Source: Diplosphaera chodatii (taxonomy: Eukaryota > Chlorophyta > Trebouxiophyceae > Prasiolales > Stichococcaceae). Taken from it: a stretch of DNA of 64,000 nt. The notes beneath the pieces were generated by a model that was given only the letters and a program-made list of their open reading frames with translations, was not told where the DNA came from and searched no databases. Position numbers and translations under genes: made by a program. Positions 47,130 to 59,600 of this stretch are shown piece after piece. Location of the stretch: NCBI GenBank assembly GCA_032358165.1, contig JAALGY010000032.1, forward strand, positions 434,001 to 498,000, given 5' to 3'. The number at the start of each line of letters is the position of its first letter. Position 1 is the first letter of the stretch.

Positions 47130-50100
47130 ATGCCTCCTCCAAAGGATGTGAGCTGATGACGTGCATTGACATATTTCGCATGATCATCCCGTGTGTTCAA
47201 TGCATGGTCAATGTAGGCTGCTTCTGCATCGCCTGCGGCACTTGGGTGTGCACGATGTGCGATGGGTGCACCCGCAGCTTGGTGAAGCATCCGGACTGTG
47301 ACTCCAAGTTGCATGCTGAAGTCCAACGGCGGCTAGTCACTGATCTAAGTATCCTCAACGCAACAGGTCAGCGACCAGACGCACCAGGGCCTGGGCAAGG
47401 TCACGCTCAACCCCAAGGTACGACTCCACGTGTTGACTAATGGCATGCTCTGCAATGACCTGGCCTGCAAGCGGCATGCGCAAGCTGCTAGCCGTCCCGC
47501 TTTTGCGATTTGCAAAGGCACCGTACAAACGCACAGCATGACGATGTGGATGAATACCTTGGGAACTTTATTTTGCTGCAGCATGACACCAGCCGCAAGA
47601 TGCTGGGCGCCGAGTGGAGCGGCAAGCAGTCCATCACCGTCAACGAGCGCGATGTGCCGATGGTGACGGACCCGGTGAGCCTTGCATGCGTTCCAGAGGC
47701 GTTCTGTAGTACATGCGCTGCCCGCTGGAAAGGGCAGCAGCATGGGAAGGGCAGCAGCAACATGCCGTGCCATGCATGCCTGTCAGATACGACGTCAACA
47801 AGCCGTGCAGACCTGTGGCGCCGCCATGTTTGACTGATTTACCACCACAGCAACCAACCCGAGATGTAGCTGTCAATGAAGTCGCTGGGCCGTGCGTATG
47901 CTTGCAGCAAGACGCCATCATCAAGGTCACCTCCACGGCCATCTGCGGCTCGGACCTGCACATGTACACCGGCGCCATGCCCGGCATGACAAAGGGCGAT
48001 CTGCTGGGCCACGAGGTATGGTCTCGTGCGCCACATCCACATTTCTTTGCGTGTGACCCTCCTCCTGCCGCAATACCCACGCCATTGCAAACAGCTGTGC
48101 GCATGCTCATGAGTTGACACTCTAGCTATAAGAATGGGGCGGCACTGTGCAGTTCATGGGTATCGTGGAGGATGTGGGGCCCGAGGTGAAAAACTTCAAA
48201 AAGGGCGACCGCGTGGTGGCGTGCTTCGACCTGGGCTGTGGCTCCTGCATGTAAGGACATGCTTGCACACTGCCCCGTGGCTGTCGGATGTGCTTCTCTC
48301 AAGTTGGCTTGCGCATGGTGCGTGGCAGAAAGAGTCGGAGCACTGACATGATGCGAGTCGTGAACGACACAGGTACTGCTCCAAGGGCCTGCACTCATCG
48401 TGCGATGTGACCAACCCCTCGGAGACGCAGGAGATGCTGTACGGCCACCGCACGGCCGGCATCCACGGTGCGCTAAGCCTGCTGCAGTGCTGCTCTCCCT
48501 CTGTGGCTGCTTGTGGCGTCTGTGAGGGCGCATGTACGCTGTGTGCCTGCTGATGTGTGGCAAGCAAGCCATGCTGTGCAGCGGGGCAGACAGTGCGGCA
48601 TGTACCGGAGGCTATTGGCCCAAAGTCACCTGCATCTCACCCCTGCTGCAGGTTACTCCATGCTGACAGGCGGCTGGGAGGGCGGCCAGGCTGATTACGC
48701 CCGCGTCGTTTTCGGTGTGCTGCCGCCTCCGCTCTGCATGAACCTGGCGCTGTACGGCGTGGACAGCCACGGCGCCTTGTGCTGTCTACAAACAGCATGG
48801 CACAGCATGTAGACACGGTCGGCAGCAATGGTAGCAGGCTGGTGTGATTTCGGTGCAATGCAGAGTCTGACTGCTGTGCCCTGCGCCTGCAGCCGACACC
48901 AACCTGCTGAAGCTGCCGGAGAGCGACCCCGACGAGAAGTGGCTGTACCTGTCGGACATCCTGCCGACGGCGTGGCACGCCAACGTGCTGGCGGAGACCG
49001 GCGACGGCAAGACAGTCGCCATCTGGGGCGCTGGCCCAGGTGCGAAGGACATCCACCAGCGATGTGCAGCATTCCGGCCTGACATCACCTCCCTGTGCAC
49101 AGTGGTCCACCTCGCCCTGTGATGATCAGCACGCATATGGGAGTGCCATGCCTGCCGCTGCTCTGCACCACCCTCCCTGTGCTTTGGCCATGAGCTGACA
49201 GCTGCCTCACTGGACCTAGTGCATGGCGTGCAGTGGGCATCCTGGCGGCGCACTGCGCCTTTGTGCGGGGCTCCAAGCGCGTCATCATCATCGACAGGGC
49301 GCAGTACCGCCTGGAGCGTGCCAAGGAGGTGCGGGCGGCCCTGTAGCGAAGTCTAGAGTGCTGTGCGCAGGAGGCGTGCTGCAGCCAAGGCTCGGGAGCC
49401 ACGTTTGGCACGGCGCCACTGCAAGGCAGCACAGCCATGCACAGCTCAGCAACGAACTTTCGCATGCCACGTGCTGCGCCGTCAGCAGCAGGTATTTGAC
49501 AGCAAGCAGTGCTCCTCCCCTCCTGCCATCATGTGCTGAGCACGACAGCCGCTGCATGCAGGTCGCCCCCGGCGTGGAGACCATCAACTTTGGCGAGCGC
49601 AAGACGCTGGACGCGCTGCACGAGATGGTGCCCAACGGCCCGGACTGCTCCATCGAGGCCGTCGGCTTCCACTACGCCAGCACCATGCTGCACAAGGTGC
49701 AGCTGTCGTTGCAGGGCAGCCAGCCCAGCATGGCCACAGCTGCTGTTAATCAGTGTCGTGCATGCATGGCGGTCACGTGCTGCTGGAAACTGCTGTTCAG
49801 TCGAGGAAACATGGCGGTCTAACGTGCTCTGGGATGAACTGTTAGTCAAACCCTCAAACCAGCTTGCTCGAGGCAGATGCCAATCTTGGCTGCAGGTGGA
49901 GATGGCGCTGATGCTGGAGACAGACCCATCGGAGGTCCTCAATGAGATCATCTACGCAACCAGGAAGGGCGGCAACATCGGCATTGGTGCGTGAGCCCTG
50001 CCTTGCCGGCCCTGTGGCGATGCCTGCGACGTCCAGCATAGACATTCCTGCACCTCAGCGTATGGATAGACTATCATACAGCTGCTGATCATGATGATTT

Positions 50101-51085
50101 CATCTGCGCGCAGTGGGCGTGTATTCGGGCTTCTGCAACCACTTCAACATTGGGGCCTTCATGGAGAAGGTACAGGAGGCATCTTCACTGCCAGATTGAC
50201 CGTCACTCGGGGCGTGTGTGACTCATCAATGACATGGCAGCAGGCCAGTGCACATCTATCGAGCGTCACAGCGGGAGTAGGAGTAGCTGACTGAGTGGTT
50301 CCTGCTGCTGCTGCAGGGCCTGCGCATGGGTGCTGGCCAAACGCCCGTCCAGGCCTACTGGAAGGAGCTGCTGCAGTACATTCAGGTGCATCGTGCGGTG
50401 CACATGCTATCACTAGAGTGCAGAAGTGCAGTCGGTTGCAGAAGAGCATGCAGTGGACAAGCTGTTGTTCACTGCCGTGTGCTGGGCAGCAGGCAAAGGC
50501 AATCCATGCGGGTTCTGCCTAATTCTATGGGCCGCATGAACAGAGTGGAACTCACAGCAGTGTGCGCAGCCACTGAGCAGTTGCGACATGCATGCCACCC
50601 GCAGGAGGGCAAGCTGAAGCCGGCGGCAGTCACCAGCCACATCATGCCGCTGAAGGACGCTGCCAAGGGCTACGAGATCTTCAACTCAAAGCGTGAGTGC
50701 AGCCATCATTAGCGCCCACGATGGCTCGCCGCCATCAAGCGGAGGGGTGCAGTGATGGCATGTGCTCAGTGTGTGCATCTCAGTTCAACGATTCCCAACA
50801 CATATCTTCTCTCTTTTCCTGACCTCTTATGCCTTGCTGTTCAACAGGCGAGGATGACCGGTGCACCAAGGTATGCCGTCTGGCACTCCTGCCAGAGCTG
50901 CCCAACACTTGCTTCTTGACGCAGTGGACAGTGATGACCCGAGCAGGCGTCTGAAGTTCAAGTTCATTCCTGGCATCATGACACTGTCTCTGTTCATCGT
51001 CGCACAGGTGGTCCTGAAGCCAGGGGGCACACAGGAGACCTTCATCTCCGGCGCTGCTGAGGCGCTGAGCAAGCTGACGGCCTGA
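47130..51085 (+). CDS. Zinc alcohol dehydrogenase, formaldehyde-dehydrogenase-like, copy 1
   Basis: Medium-chain dehydrogenase of the formaldehyde-dehydrogenase-like group, expected to oxidise an alcohol or hydroxymethyl adduct with NAD(P); the substrate is unknown. Sixteen exons, all phase-checked: 47130-47147, 47367-47417, 47582-47674, 47908-48015, 48153-48250, 48373-48467, 48652-48714, 48893-49039, 49234-49328, 49562-49696, 49896-49986, 50114-50169, 50317-50385, 50605-50692, 50848-50870 and 51008-51085, giving 435 residues. Catalytic zinc region: [17 protein letters not shown] with LLGHE. Structural zinc lobe: CGSCMYCSKGLHSSC. Cofactor-binding Rossmann motif: [16 protein letters not shown]-terminal part: ATRKGGNIGIVGVYSGFCNH and [19 protein letters not shown]. 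The start MPPPKD is a six-codon exon supported by phase only. Tandem partner of the next gene. Confidence 0.93.
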
Positions 51086-51713
51086 GCACCACAGCCAGTA
51101 TAGAAGCTGCCCAAGGTGGTTTGCTCCGCGTGACGCCGCCGCATGCAGGACCATCGCTCATCCTTGCGAGCTGCACTGACCCGCCGCAACTCCTGCTGCG
51201 TCAGCAAAACGGAGATTGCTGGTCGACGCACTGATTGGGTCAACCACGCCCATGATTCTGGGCAGTTATTTCTGTGCAGCACAAAGCGTGCAGCACAGCA
51301 TTGCACATCCGAACACTCTTCGGCAGAGCTGCTGGACTTGTGATTTGCCTCCTCGATCGAATCCTGTTAACCTTTTGGCATTGTTCGTCTGAGCTTCCAT
51401 CGATGTGTTCTGCTTTGGTATTGGTTTGCAGCACTTGGGTGAAACCTACCACGCTCTGGACTGGACTTGGTCATGCCTTGGCATCAGGACGCTGTTGTCA
51501 GACACCTGTACTTCCTGCTACTCAGTACCTGCGCAGGCCGACATGTCAGGTGCAGCACTCCGGTATGAGCCCATAATATCATCAGACCGCAGCAGACGTG
51601 CTTAAATTGTAAACTCAACCGCATTGTCGTTCTCGTGCTGCTGCAAAGCCAAGCTGTCGCGCCACAAGCGTGCACTGCCGTCCTGAATCACCATCGTCCG
51701 ACACAGATCAAAC
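51086..51713. other. Spacer between tandem dehydrogenase copies
   Basis: 3' flank of copy 1 and promoter of copy 2. No exon recognised apart from the candidate three-codon first exon of copy 2 at its right end. Confidence 0.55.
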
Positions 51714-54700
51714 ATGCCGACGGTGCGATACATCCCTTATTGTCTAATATGGAGTTTAATCTTTCACAAAGCTGCTCACCTGTGCAAATCTACCAATTGC
51801 TCGTCACGCCGTCCGAGGCTTAGCGGATGCATGCAGACTCATGACCACGATGACACAGACAACTGTTGTGTGACGCAGCTGGTCAACTCCTTGTCATAAT
51901 GAACTGACAGGTGACGGACCAGACTGATCTGGGCATCGGAAAGGTGGAGCTGCACGCGAACCATGACCCCAACAGGAAGATGCTGGGCGCTGAGTGGACT
52001 GGCAAGCGCAGCATCACCGTCAACCAGCGCGACGTGCCGGTCGTCACGGACCCGGTGAGATGGCTTGACCAGCCCGATTGCGCAATCCCTGCATGCGCTG
52101 TGCTTCTGCGGGACCTTTGCATGCGGAAAGCCGCTGTTTCAGTCGAGGTGAGCTCTGCATGTGCATCCGGGCCGCTGCATCTGCTGACTGAGGCATCATG
52201 CCCTGTGAGCACCCTGCTACGCTACCCCACCAGCATTGCTGGTCGTGACCGTCGCTACGACTCCCGCATGATGCCTGCTGTGCGTGCCCTGCAGCGGGAC
52301 GCCATCCTGAAGGTCACCTCCACCGCCATCTGCGGCTCCGACCTGCACATGTACATGGGCGCCATGCCTGGCATGCGCAAGGGCGACCTGCTGGGCCACG
52401 AGGTACGGTCTAGCCATCGACTGGCTGGAGGACTCGAGCATGCGACCGTTGGCATGTCCGTGCCATGATGCCTCACTGCCCAGGATGGCTGCACCCGCAG
52501 TTCATGGGCATCGTGGAGGACGTGGGGCCGGAGGTGAAGAACTTCAAGAAGGGGGACCGTGTGGTGGCCGCCTTCGACCTGGGCTGCGGCGCCTGCATGT
52601 GAGTCAGATGTCCAGAGTTCCAGCTGCTGGGAAGGACAGCCCCCCCTGTCTGTTATCCTGCTGTTTATCGCCACCCTTTCTTTCGTGCCTGCCAGTCAGG
52701 CATGTCAGTGCTTGTGCAGGCAGTCAGTAGCTGCGGATAGTGGCACAATCAGGAAGTTAGCTGTTTCGTTGCCAAGCCTGCAGGTACTGCAAGAAGGGGC
52801 TGTTCTCTGCGTGCGATGTGACCAACACCTCGGACACACAGGCGATGCTGTACGGCCACAACACATGTGGCATTCATGGTGTGTCACAGCAAGTTGCTGC
52901 AGGGCACCCTCAGAAACAAGATCTGTCTTTGCACGTACATGCGCCCTTCTTGCTGCAGGCTGTGCTGCAATAGAAGTTTGGCAGGCAGCATAGGAACAAT
53001 GCATGGTCAGTTCATAAGTGCTGCTCTTGCAGGGTACTCTGCGCTGACCGGCGGGTATGAGGGCGGCCAGGCCGAGTATGCGCGCGTCATCTTTGGTGCG
53101 GCAACCGGCCGTTGCCGCGGCTGTGGACAACCTGCTGCCTATGCCTGCTAAGCTGGGTTGTTGACAGGGCGCGATTGCGGTGACAAGGATCATTGTCTAG
53201 ATAGGTTTTCTCCTGCTGTGTGGTGCTGACACCCTGCACTTGCGCTTGCAGCGGACACCAACCTGCTGCGGGTGCCCGACCAGGACCCCGACGAGAAGTG
53301 GCTGTTCCTGTCCGACATCCTGCCCACCGCCTGGTGGGCCAACGATTGCGCCAACGTGCAGGAGGGCGATGTCGTCGCCATCTGGGGCGCCGGCCCAGGT
53401 GGGTCACCGTATCGGCAGCTTGTGCAGTGTTTTCCTTCACGTCATCTGGGTCGCCAGGGCGCAGGTGGCATGCCCGTCTTGCATGTAGCACACAGGACTA
53501 AGTGTAGTCCGGACACTGTACACATAGCTGACCACCACATGCACATGCCTTGCACCCTTATACAATTAGACACAAGCTGCGGGGCCAGAGGACGTTGCTG
53601 CAAAGGATCGCCAGGAAAATGGTTCTACATGACCTCATCAGGGGTTGGCTGTCACCCAACTGTTGCTCTGTGCACCCTGCAGTGGGCGTCCTGGCGGCGC
53701 AGTGCGCCTTCGCGCGGGGTGCCAAGCGCGTGCTCATTATCGACGAGTTTGAGTATCGCCTGCAGCGCGCAAAGGAGGTGTGCCATGATCGCATATCTAC
53801 TCTTCACTAGGTGCCATGTGCGTAAACGACCTGTGTTTCATGTCCCGAAGGCAACTCAGGAATGAGAATGTTGCCTGCAAAGCAGCGTGCACCTGGCACC
53901 ATGACTGTTGTGCGAGCATTGCTGGCAATGTCACAGCATAGTGTAGGCGCAAGATAGAACTGGCCGAACGAGGTGTCGAGCCACCTTTGGTGGACAAGAC
54001 GCCCAAAGCCCCTTAGATGTCCTGGTGCAAGCTGCAAGCAAAAGACTGTGCTCAACATAACGCATGCAACTGACATTGTTTGACAGCATGCGCCATGTTG
54101 TACATGGCGGCAAGCAGCTTGCACCGTGACTGCAGCACCAGTGCAGTGAACAACAAGGCTGACAGAGCCGTCAATATACAGTGTACGCGGACATGCACAT
54201 GGGTCAAGCCTGCATTCATTGTTGCTGATGACGCTCACACGGTTTATGACCACCTTAATTCACCCGTTGCAGGCCGCACCTGGTGTGGAGACCATCAACT
54301 TTTCTGAGCGTAAGACGCTGGACGCGCTGCACGACCTGGTGCCCAACGGTCCGGACTGCTCCATCGAGGCTGTTGGTTTCCACTACGCCCACAGCATCGC
54401 TCACAAGGCAAGAGCAAACCAATGAATGGGATGCTGGACAGGCTGTCTGCGTGTGCCTTGCTTGTGACGCTGCATGTTGCAGCTGTGCAAAGGTTCCACG
54501 GCATCTCAGGCTGTGGAAAAGCAGTCTGTCTGACGCTGGGCTGGACACGACCATGCTCCCTTCGCAAGCAACCTGTAGTGCAGCAGACCTGCATCCGTAT
54601 CTTGCATGCACCACCATCATTTTGCGTGGCTGTCAACAAGACAGCTAAGAGACAACGATCTGATGTTGCAATGTCGCACCTCACCAGTGACATATCTTGC

Positions 54701-55107
54701 TGCAGATCGAGATGAAGCTCATGATGGAGACGGACCCAGCAGAGATCATCAACGAGATCATCTACGCAACCAGGAAGGGTGGCTACATTGGCATCGTCGG
54801 CGTGTACGCTGGCTACTGCAACCACTTCAACATCGGGGCCTTCATGGAGAAGGGCCTGCACATGGCCGCCGGCCAGACCCCCTGCCAGTCGTTCTGGAAG
54901 AAGCTGCTGTCATTGATCCAGGAGGGAAAGCTGAGGCCGCAAGCAGTCATCAGCCACATCATGCCGCTCAAGGACGCTTCCAGGGGCTACGAAGTGTTCA
55001 ATGCAAAGAGGGACACAGACAAATGCATGAAGGTGGTACTGAAGCCTGACGCACTACAGGAGAAGTTCATTCCAACTGCGAACGAGGCCATGTCCACGTT
55101 CTCTTGA
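51714..55107 (+). CDS. Zinc alcohol dehydrogenase, formaldehyde-dehydrogenase-like, copy 2
   Basis: Paralogue of the gene just upstream, same fold and motifs. Exons: 51714-51722 (MPT, tentative), 51911-52054, 52295-52402, 52501-52598, 52784-52878, 53033-53095, 53252-53398, 53683-53777, 54273-54407 and 54706-55107, giving 431 residues. Exon lengths from 108 to 135 bases are identical to those of copy 1. The fused exon 51911-52054 (144 bases) equals copy 1 exons 2 and 3 (51 + 93), and the 402-base last exon replaces six exons of copy 1. Catalytic region [17 protein letters not shown], structural zinc lobe [15 protein letters not shown], Rossmann motif [15 protein letters not shown]. The intron after HSIAHK (54407) begins with GC, where copy 1 has GT. 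Both zinc sites are intact, so the product should be active. Confidence 0.93.
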
Positions 55108-56662
55108 TGCCCCCTCAGCGGAAAGACTGAAGATGTACACATGGTAGTGGATGTGTACGGCGGGACGGACAGCCACGGTTCCACATAGTTTCAACTGCCG
55201 ATGACACTGATGCTGCTGGAAGACGGGTCGTATAATGGCATGTGGGTCAAAAGCAGCCCATAGCGCATGGCAAGTTCATAACAAGTTCATGGCGGTCAGC
55301 ACAAGCCCTGTGTCGTTCCTCACCCGCTGTCAGAAGGGTGGGCAGTGGTGTGCCGATGTGACCCTTGCAATCATGTGCTGCTTTTGCCATCAGGCACCAA
55401 GCCCTATACTGTGCTGTACCGCGCCATGTGCCTGCATACTGTTGGTATTTGAGCACATGCCCATAGTTGCAATCAACCGTGGCCGTGGGACCTCTGCGGG
55501 GTTGCCTGATGCTTTGTTGGCCGTTGTGCTTTTGAAGATGCGTGGTCACCGCCATATTTGATGGTGTGCGTGCAGCGTGCTTTCGGCAGCATCCCATCGT
55601 TAGTTGCTACGATGATGTAAACCTCCGATGCATCCACTCTATCATAATATCGTCGCGCACAGTCGTACAGGCAACCTGTTCATGGTTCGTTGTTCCAAAC
55701 CCAAGTGTAGCACGTGCACAATGGCAAAATTCCACTCCAATCGTACCTTGTGTGACAACTGCAATAGTTCCCCTACTGAGGCATCAGTTGCACTCTATGT
55801 CCTGCATCACACTCTGTCGGCTACTGCGCCGCAAGAGCTGCATTCAAACCTATACGATGTGCTGCAGTAGTGCGATGCTGCATGATAAGATGTGTCCATG
55901 TGGCACTGTGGATATCCTGGCTTTCAGAGCGGAATGTCTCGCTGCCACTGCTGACTTGCTTGTGCTTGTGCTGCGTATGGTCGGGTATGCTGGGCGCCAT
56001 TTGTGTACGGCCGATGGTGACCCAGGATGTTCAGGTGGCAACCTGCACCTGCATGTACAAGTGCAGCAGGGTGGTCATGTGGGAGTCCTGCCTGCTGTCA
56101 TGGCTCACAGCGCTGCTGACACAACAACAACAGGTGCGGTGGCAGCAGTGCAAGCAAGTCAGCAGCAAATTTCCTGGCACAGGTGCTGTACAGCGCGTTC
56201 TAGCACCAAACCATCTCGACTTTCTGCAGTGATGTGAGTGTGTATATATGTTCAAAATCATACCTGCGGGCCCTCCATGTTCACAGGACCCTCGGCTGGT
56301 GTAGGTTTCAGGCCGCGCCAGTCAGCTGCATGCAAGCACACTTGTTGTTCAGCGTTGAGGCGCATACGGTGGTGATGCAGCGCTACATGCAGAACTACTA
56401 TTAGAGCATCACACCGCTGCTCATGAGCGGCGGCAAACTGATCAGCTGGCCGAATCAGAGATTTGCCAGCATATCTACCTCAGCAGTACCACTGATGCAT
56501 TGCTTTGGCAACCAGACAGCTGCTTAGCTGCAACATCAATGCAGGCCTGTAACAGAGCTACCTGTGGCGGTCTCGAGCTTGCCATCGAGCGTTTGGGTCA
56601 GGTCGGCTTCGCCAGGCGCAGTAAAGGGTCCGGTTGGGCCAATGGCACGGAGTGTGCCCAGT
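55108..56662. other. Convergent 3' spacer
   Basis: About 1.5 kb of lower GC content between the second dehydrogenase and the tentative end of the ferritin-like gene. A frame at 55628-55870 has several Cys pairs but non-exon codon use and no partner. Nothing else seen. Confidence 0.5.
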
Positions 56663-59600
56663 TCAGATGTTGGGGTCTGCATATCGTATTACTACAGGAT
56701 CAGCCTCTCTTCCCATGCGTGAAACTCTCAACTGAAGCAGCACTTTTGGATGCCGCTGCAGGCGCTGCAGCAGCTGCAAGCTGTTTTCCTGGTGCTCAAA
56801 CCACACTCGCCTCACGCTTTCCAATCGGTATGCTGGATCGAAGCTTTCGTAGCAGATCACCTGTGTGGCCACCTGGCCCGAGGGGTCCATGGGAAAGTCC
56901 TTGGTGCCACTGGCGGTAGATGCAAAACCGGTAGGCTTGTTGATTTTGCCGCCCAGACCCTCCGGGAAAAAGGCACCCTGCATTGCTGGAAGGCGAGGCC
57001 GTGTCAGTCCGCTAATCGGCCATTTCCGGCAAGCTGCATCGGTTGCTCAGCGGGTTCTGAGCGCCGGTGTCAGATCACAGTTGCCTTGATGATCCCACCT
57101 TGCCTTCGGGGTTGCCCAAGGTCAAGATGTTAATGAGCTGCAGCAGAACGGGGGTGGCACGTGACTCTGGACCAAGCGTGCCGTTGCAGGGCAGGACACA
57201 TGGTGCAAGAATAGCCTCCGCTTGCTTGCCGACTGGCGACACAGCACTTCATCTGAGAGCTGTGACAAGCACAGCAAAAATGACACTGTGGCCATGCGCG
57301 CCCACCTGTTGCGGGCTACGGTTGAACGTCACGCCATGAATGCCCTGCAGTATTGGTCAAACAACAGAACCCTGCTGCCACACTTCATTCAGACGTCTCC
57401 AGGACTGTGCAGATGTATGGCGACTGGCGGCAAGTGGGCAGTCAGCAAGCACCCGATACTGAGTCAACATCATCAAAGGCTAAAAGACATAAACGAAAAC
57501 GGTGCACACCGTGGGAATCAGGTTGATGAAGTGGTCCGGCACCTGCAAATAACGTAACAGAGTGTCCTTCACAAAAAACCCCCCAAAAAGACCGGACCCA
57601 CATACCATGGCAGGCGAAATGCATATGGCACAGCCTCCACATGCGTACCGCAATCGTCCGCGGGTCAGTGTTGACGGTGCCCTGCAAAAAATGATCAAGG
57701 CCAGCTTGAGCATCAACACTTTTTGGCCTGCCTCGCCCTCCTACTCAGCACTGTGAGGTGTGTCACAGCAGCACAGGAAAATTTGATCAGGAAGATGATC
57801 GGGGCCATGCTTGTGTATAAGGCATGCCACAGACCTGGTCGTCAAACTGCAGCAGCACATGCGCATCCTTAGTGTTCAGCATGTCAACATTACTACATGC
57901 AGGCACTGCACGCCCACACTTATAGCCGACACTCGTAGCCGACACTCACAGGAGAGCAGCAAGCAACGGCAGGCTGCACTGTGGTTCATGCACCTGGGGC
58001 CCATCGAGGCTGTCACGCAATGCAGACACGCGTGCAAACACCTGCTGCACAGTCTCGCCAAATGGCTCGACCTGCTCAACATGAACTCAGGGTTTCGCTC
58101 AGCTTGCTGCGGCAGGACATCATCTCTGTGTCGATGATGCTTGTTCCAACACCAAGTAATATGGCATGTAGCATGTGTGCATGGTATAAGCTCACCGTCT
58201 CGTCCCTCATCTGCCACAGCAGGAAGCGCTGCAAGCAGAACACGTAAAAACCATTGTGGCAAGAAGTTGCAAGCATGCTGATGCTTATGTATGTTGGGTA
58301 GTGAGCATGGAGACACGAGGAAACGACTGCCTAGGCTGCGGTTGGGAGGGTCATGAACCAGGCATGCAGCTGTGCTAATAACAGATTCTGTGCACCTGGA
58401 CCGTCGCCTGCGCAGTAGCGGAGGTGGCCAGGCCGGCGACTGCATCCGCAAGTGCGGGGTTGGTGAACTGCGGGTGCAGGCCCTTGTTGCCTGTTGCGCC
58501 CAGCTCCTGAGATGATGCAAGTGCTGTAATATCGCCAAATGCTCATGATTGTTGCCACCCAGTATGCTGGCATGGTCGGTGCCAGACCAACAGCAGTGTA
58601 TCATGCGGAGCTTCTGCCAGCTGAACGGCTGGAGGTCGCCATCTGGTCATGGGTGCATTGGTGCACCTCCAGAGAGAGCACCGACAGCACGAAGTTAGGA
58701 TCATTTAGGGATGGGTCTGCAAGCAACCACCAGGGGGTCAGTGCGTACAGCGTGACGAAGATGACGGATGTCTGTCGCATGTGCATTCATCAGGGGGGTA
58801 TTTGTGGAACGAACTGTATTTTTGACATGAGTAAAGCACGCACCATAATCCACACCATACTTATCCCTGACTGTTCCAGGCAGGTCAAAGGCAGCCGCCA
58901 TGAATTTGTTGAAACCTGCGCTTGTGCACACTTGGTGATTGCATTGCCATATGGCCTTGACACCATGTCGTCATGTTTAGGGTCCAAGCACCTCGAGAAA
59001 TGCATGGGCAGGGAAGGAGACTGCATGTACCTCCAGTGAAATCGATAGCTGGGCACGGCAGCGAGCTGCCCATGTGGCGTGTCAGTAGCGCGTGACCCTG
59101 TGCAGACCACACACTGAAAACGAGTTGGCACGCGCGATCACATGCTTTTGCAACCAATCGTAGCAAGCTAGCGGCGTGATCCAACTCAGGCTCCGCGGCG
59201 CATCATATTCTCGGCGTGGTGCAAAAGTAGCATCCTGTGCACCCACAAATCGCCAGATGCGTTCATGCATCACCTGCCATTGCACAGCACACCTGCTCGT
59301 TGAGAGCTACCTCCTCCATGTAAGGCTTGACACGCTCCGTGATCCCTGCTGCTTTTGCACCAACCGGTGGCGGACCTGCAGTGACCAGCCATGTGCTGGT
59401 GACAGCGCGAATGCTGAGATGATGGTTAAAAAATCTGCACAGCAACCCACCGTGTGATAACGGAAATAAGCATCCCAGCGTTGCTGGGGCAGCTCGCTGT
59501 GCTATGTAGGAGGACCTGTGCAACCATGCATGTGCTGATACGTACCGCCCAGGGACAAGTTGCCGATGAACCCGCGTCCAAAGGTGCCCCAGGTGTCAAA

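Noticed and set aside
55628..55870. Frame with paired cysteines resembling a small zinc finger
   Set aside because: Low GC third positions unlike true exons here, no splice partners, and Cys/His spacing fits no known finger.
59050..59290. Long frame VMHERIWRFVGAQDATFAPR onward within the ferritin-like gene
   Set aside because: The family sequence EVALNEQ-GHALLTRH joins across it in phase, so it is intronic.
59425..59480. Candidate exon reading ELPQQRWDAYFRYHT in the ferritin-like gene
   Set aside because: A direct join of NLSLGG to PPPVGAKAAG keeps phase and gives the family's typical GGPPPxG turn, so this stretch is better read as intron.
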